A DNA stretch of 64,000 bases from Antedon bifida (Eukaryota > Echinodermata > Crinoidea > Comatulida > Antedonidae), in NCBI GenBank assembly GCA_963402885.1, contig OY727100.1:8357501-8421500 (forward strand), written 5' to 3'. Position numbers and translations under genes: made by a program. Below the pieces are notes generated by a model that was not told the origin of the DNA, did not search any database, and worked only from the letters and a program-made list of their open reading frames with translations. Below are positions 52,701-58,700 of the stretch, piece by piece; position 1 is the first letter of the stretch, and the number at the start of each line of letters is the position of its first letter.

Positions 52701-55700
52701 GCCACAAGATTTGTATCTTCTTGGGCACTGCCTACTTCCTTTTATTGATACCTGTATACTTTTTTTTTATCATCAATTGACATGTTTTATATTTTACTTG
52801 AATTTGTTATGATTACCTAATTTTATTGAAGGAAAAAATAAATGTTTAGTTGAATTGAATTGAATTGAATTGTTGTTGTAAATTGTGCAACAGAAATGAA
52901 GAAGAAACCATTATGCACTTTCTCCTAACATGTACCACTCTAGAAGAAGAGAGAAAAAACCAAATTGCTAAATTCCAACAAGAACTTTTGGAATGTAATC
53001 TTCTTTATCTCTTTGACTATTTTCAAAATTTAGATTTATTCAACAAAACCCTTCTTATTCTAGGCAATGACCATGATTTATTTGATAATATTATTAAGTC
53101 TTTAATAGACAAATTCTGTAAATCATTGGCTAAATCTTTATGGAAGAAACGTTGTGCTCTTTTAAACTTGTAATGTCAATGCTGTTGTGTTTTGAATTAC
53201 TTTTCAACTTTTGTGTGTCATTTTGATTTCTGTTTAGAATCTTTGTCTTTTTATTTTATTTATTATGCTTTAGTGTTGAGTATTACACACACCGTTATAC
53301 TCTTTATTTTGATTCATACCATGAAATTAAATTTATTATTTATTTTGTGTGTATCTAAACATTTTTATTTATTTTGATTCCTCTTAAGTTTGTTTTATTT
53401 ATTTATTTTGATTTAAAGTATTTATTTTTTTGTTTTTGTAAGAGTTATGTTTTGTGTTTCATTCATTCATTTTTAAGTTAATAATTAGGTGATCATTTAG
53501 AATGAAATGATCACCTATTGTTATTGTACTTGCATTAAAATATTTTTCTTCTTTCTGTACACTTTTTGTGTAACAAATATCTCAAAAAGTTAAATGTCAA
53601 TGATTACCGAAATTTCACAATGTCTTTCAAATACTGTAACTTAGTCCTAATAAGCTTTTCAGCGTGATCACTCATCCGTGACGTCATTTATACGCGATTT
53701 TGTGAAATCACATTATCAATCATATCTCCATAATTCGTTATCACATATTAGTAAAATTCACTACACGTAAACTTCAGGTCAAGGGTAAAAATATTAGCAA
53801 ATAAAAATGCACGCGCACGTAGGGTCATGCGCGTGAAATCGCGCGTTAAAAATTTAAAAAGCTCAAAATTATGTTTTGATCAATTTAGAGCATGAATTAG
53901 GCCATTTGCGTGTTTAAAAAAATTACTGCGCAAAAACACGTTTTTGCGCGTGCGTACATAGAAAGCGTAAAAAATACCTATTTTTTGTACAAATTGCATT
54001 CTACTCATCGTCCTTAGTACATTCACCAAATTTGAGTCCATTTCGACTTAAAATAGTGCTTTACGAGCACGTCAAAAATGACAAAATGCGCACATTAATT
54101 GTACAAAAGTGCTAAAAATGGTAAAAAATAAGGCCTTTTTAAAATGAATATAACTCTTCAGAATGGAAGGTGACCCCCATTTTTTTTAACTTATTATGGA
54201 AGCCAATGAGTTGTAGATATAAATGTTTATACACATTAGACGTACAAAATGGTATGACGTCATCATATGGCCACATGAATTTTTAAAATAGGGTTTTTTC
54301 CCTTTTGTCATAGAACACTATATTCAACAGAGCGCAACTCGCTTATCTGTGATCGATTTTCTTTTAATTTTTGAAATATTCTACCTCAACCAATTATGTT
54401 ACTTATGAATTACCAAGATATTCATTTGGATGACGTCATCACGTCTTAAAATTTAAATAACAGTGGTTACGTAATTTCGCCTACAAGGTAAATTTGAATA
54501 CCTTACAGCTCTTCTGAATTAAAGTTGACCTTGATGTTTATAACTTATTATGAGAGCTAGTGAAATGTAGATATGTATTCATATAAAAAATAAGCCTATC
54601 GGATGTTGTGACGTTATCATATGGCCAGTTGAAGTTAAAATGTAGTTTTTTCATATCTTTCGTAAAAGTTATACAAATTTCAAAGAGCGCGTATTGCACT
54701 TCTACGTGCCAAATTTTCTTCCAATTCTTATATTTATTTGCTCAATTCATTATCTTTCGAAATTGTCATCTTCGAGTTTATTTTGATAATTCCATCATAC
54801 CAAAAAATTAGAACATGATGTGTGTCCCGTAATTTCACCTATGCTACACTGTATATAGATATACAGTATATACTGTACATCTTGTACATGGCATATAATA
54901 GGCACAACTCAGCACTATAAGTGTATAATAGGATGGCATACATCAACATTTTCCGATCGTATGTTAACATACGTACATGTTTAAAAAAAATTAATTTCGG
55001 TAAAATGATAAAAATGATCACCTATAATTCGTCAAAGTGACAAATTAAATTCTAGTCTTTTTAGGTGATCATTTAGAATAAAATGATCACCTATTGTTAT
55101 TGTATGAAATCTTTATTCTTCTCTTTCTTATTATTTATTTCTCTCTGTACAAATTTGTGTAACAATTATCTCAAAAAGTTAAATGTCAATGATCACAAAT
55201 TTTTGACAATGTCTTTTAAATACTTTAACTTAGCCATAATAAGCTTTTCAGTGTGATCACTCAACCGTGACGTCATTAATACGCGATTTTGTGAAATCAC
55301 TCTATCAATCATATCTCCATAACTCTTTATTACATATCAATAAAATTCACTACATGTAAACTTCAGGTCAAGGGTAAAAATATTAGCAAATAAAAACTTG
55401 CGCGTTTCAAGGTCATGCGCGTGAAATTACGCGTTAAAAAATTAAAATGCTCCAAATTAAGTTTTGATCAATTTAGAGCATGAATTAGGCCATATGCGTG
55501 TTTTAAAAAATTACTGCGCAAAACACGTTTTTGCGCGTGCGTACATAGAAAGCGTAAAAAAATACCATTTTTTTGAACAAATTGCATTCTACTCATCTTC
55601 CTTAGTACATTCACCAAATTTGAGTCCATTCCGACTTAAAATAACGCTATACGAGCATGTTAAAAATGACAAAATGCGCACATTAATTGTACAAAAGTGC

Positions 55701-58700
55701 TAAAAATGGTAAAAAGTAGGGCCTTTTTAAAATGAATATAACTCTTCAGAATGGAAGATGACCCCCAATTTTTTTAACTGAATATGGAAGCCAATAAGTT
55801 GTAGATATAAATGTATATACACATTAGACGTACAAAATGGTATGACGTCATCAAATGGCCACTTGAATTAAAAAATTAGTAATTTTTATCTTTTTGTGTG
55901 GGTTATCACATTCAATAGAGCGCATCTCCGTTATTTGAACCCGATTTTCGCACAAATTTTAGTATGTGCTTGCTTAATTAATTATCTTTATCATGAGTTG
56001 ACACTATCTTCATTTTAATGACGTCATCACGCGTAAAAACTTGAATAACATAGGCCGTGTAATTTCACCTTCGCAGTAAATTTGAATATCTTACAGCTCT
56101 TCAGAATTGAAGGTTACCTTGATGATTATAATTTATTATGAAAGCTGATGAAATGTAGATATTAATTCATATAAAAATTAAGCCTATCGGATGTTGTGAC
56201 TTTAACATATGGCCAGTTGAAGTGAAAAAGTAGTTTTTTCATATTTTTCGTCAAAGTTATACACAATTCAAAGAGCGCGCACAGTGCTTCTACGTGCCAA
56301 ATTTTTTTCCAAATCTTATATTTTTTTGCTGAATTAATTATCTTTCGAAATTGTCATCTTAAAGTTTAGTTTGATAACGTCATCATGCCAAAAAATTAGA
56401 ACATGTGTGTCCCGTAATTTCACCTATGCTACACTGTATATAGATATACAGTATATACTGTACATATTGTATATGGCATATAGGCACAACTCAGCACTAT
56501 AAGCATATAATAGGATGGCATACATCAACATTTTCCGATCGTATGTTAACGTACGTGCATGTTTAAAAAAAATTTATTTCAGTAAAATGATAAAAATGAT
56601 CACCTATAATTCGTCAAAGTGACGAATTAAATTCTAGTTTACATTTGTTCTTGTAAATTTGTAGGAAATAATTATCAAGCTCATCTTTTTCTGTTTCCTT
56701 TTCATCTCTTAATTTCCTTTTCATGCTTTGTTTTTCGATGAAGAATTTTATAATGAATAAGGAAAATTTGGATAAAAAAAAGTTATAATTAGGTGATCAT
56801 TTAGAATAAAATGATCACCTATTGTTATTGTATGAAATCTTTATTTATTTTTTTTTTTATTTTTTTTATTCTTTCTGTACACTTTTTGTGTAACAAATAT
56901 CTCAAAAAGTTAAATGTCAATGATTACCAAAATTTCACAATGTCTTTCAAATACTGTAACTTAGTCATAATAAGCTTTTCAGCGTGATCACTCAACCGTG
57001 ACGTCATTTATACGCCATTTTGTGAAATCACATTATGAATCATATTTCCATAATTCATTATCACATATTAATGAAATTTACTACACGTAAACTTCAGGTA
57101 AAGGTAAAAATATTAGCAAATAAAAACTTGCGCGTTTCAAGGTCATTTGCGTGAAATCGCGCGTTAAAAATTTAAAAAGCTCAAAATTACGTTTTGATCA
57201 ATTTAGAGCATAAATTAGGCCATTTGCATGTTTTTAAAAATTACTGCGCAAAAACGTGTTTTTGCGCGTGCATACATAGAAAGCTTAAAAAATACCAATT
57301 TTTTGTACAAATTGCATCCTAGTCATCTTACTTAGTACATTCACTAAATTTGAGTCCATTCCGACTTAAAATAACGCTATACGAGCACGTTCAAAATGAC
57401 AAAATGCGCACATTAATTGTACAAAAGTGCTAAAAATGGTAAAAAATAAGGCCTTTTTAAAATGAATATAACTCTTCAGAATGGAAGATGACCCCCATTT
57501 TTTTAAACTTATTATGGAAGTTAATGAGTTGTAGATATAAATGTATATACCCATTAGACATACAAAATGGTATGACGTCATCATTTGGCCACATGAATTT
57601 TAAAATAGGGTTTTTTCCCATTTTGTCATAGACCACCATATTCAACAGAGCGTAACTCGCTTATCTGTGCTCGATTTTTTTTTTATTTTAAATATATTCT
57701 ACCTCAACCAATGATGTTACTCATGAGTTGCCAATATTTTCATTTCGATGACGTCATCACGTCTTAAAATTTGAATAACGGTGGTTACGTAATTTCACCT
57801 ACAACGTATAGTTGAATTCCTTACAGCTCTTCTGAATTAAAGTTGACCTTGATGTTTATAACTTATTATGAGAGCTGGTGAAATGTAGATATGAATGCAT
57901 ATACAAATTAAGCCTATTGAATGTTATGAAGTTATCATATGGCCAGTTGAAGCAAAAAAGTAGTTTTTTCATCTCTTTCGTCAAAGTTATACAAATTTCA
58001 AAAGGCGCTCACCGCGCTTGTACGTGCCAAATTTTCTTCCAATTGTTATATTTTATTGCTCAATTCATTATCTTTCGATATTGGTATCCACAAGTTTATT
58101 TTCATAATGTCATCAGTACCAAAAAGTTAGATCATGATGTGTGTCCGTAATTTCACCAATGCTACACTGTATATAGATGTACAGTATATACTGTACATAA
58201 TGTATATGGCATATAAATAGGCAAAACTCAGCACTATAAGCGTATAATAGGATGGCATACATCAACATTTTCCGATTGTATGTTAACATACGTGCATGTT
58301 TATTAATATTAATGTCAATAAAATTATAAAAATGATCACCTATAATTCGTCAAAGTGACGAATTAAATTCTAGTTTTACTTATTCTTGTATGTTATTATT
58401 TGGACGCACCTTTATCATCAAAGTGTGCCACTGTTGTAAAAGTGAAGTTTCCAATAAATTATTATTATAATTATTATTATTAATATAATAATAAAAATAA
58501 TATGGATAATACCACTCAAGAGTGCTCAAGGCATGTTAAAAAAAAATGAAATTCAATATCTACAAATGTATGTAAAAAGTTATATAAATATATATACAGT
58601 ATACAAGCTTCAATTCATATAAAAATACAGATATGTACCTGGTAGCATGAGGCCATTGACCAGTCCAATATGTGTCCATTCTGATTCATCAAACAGGTGA

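Noticed and set aside
54608-58150. Short ORFs within the Helitron-like copies
   Set aside because: Not preserved in frame among the three copies. The elements look non-coding.
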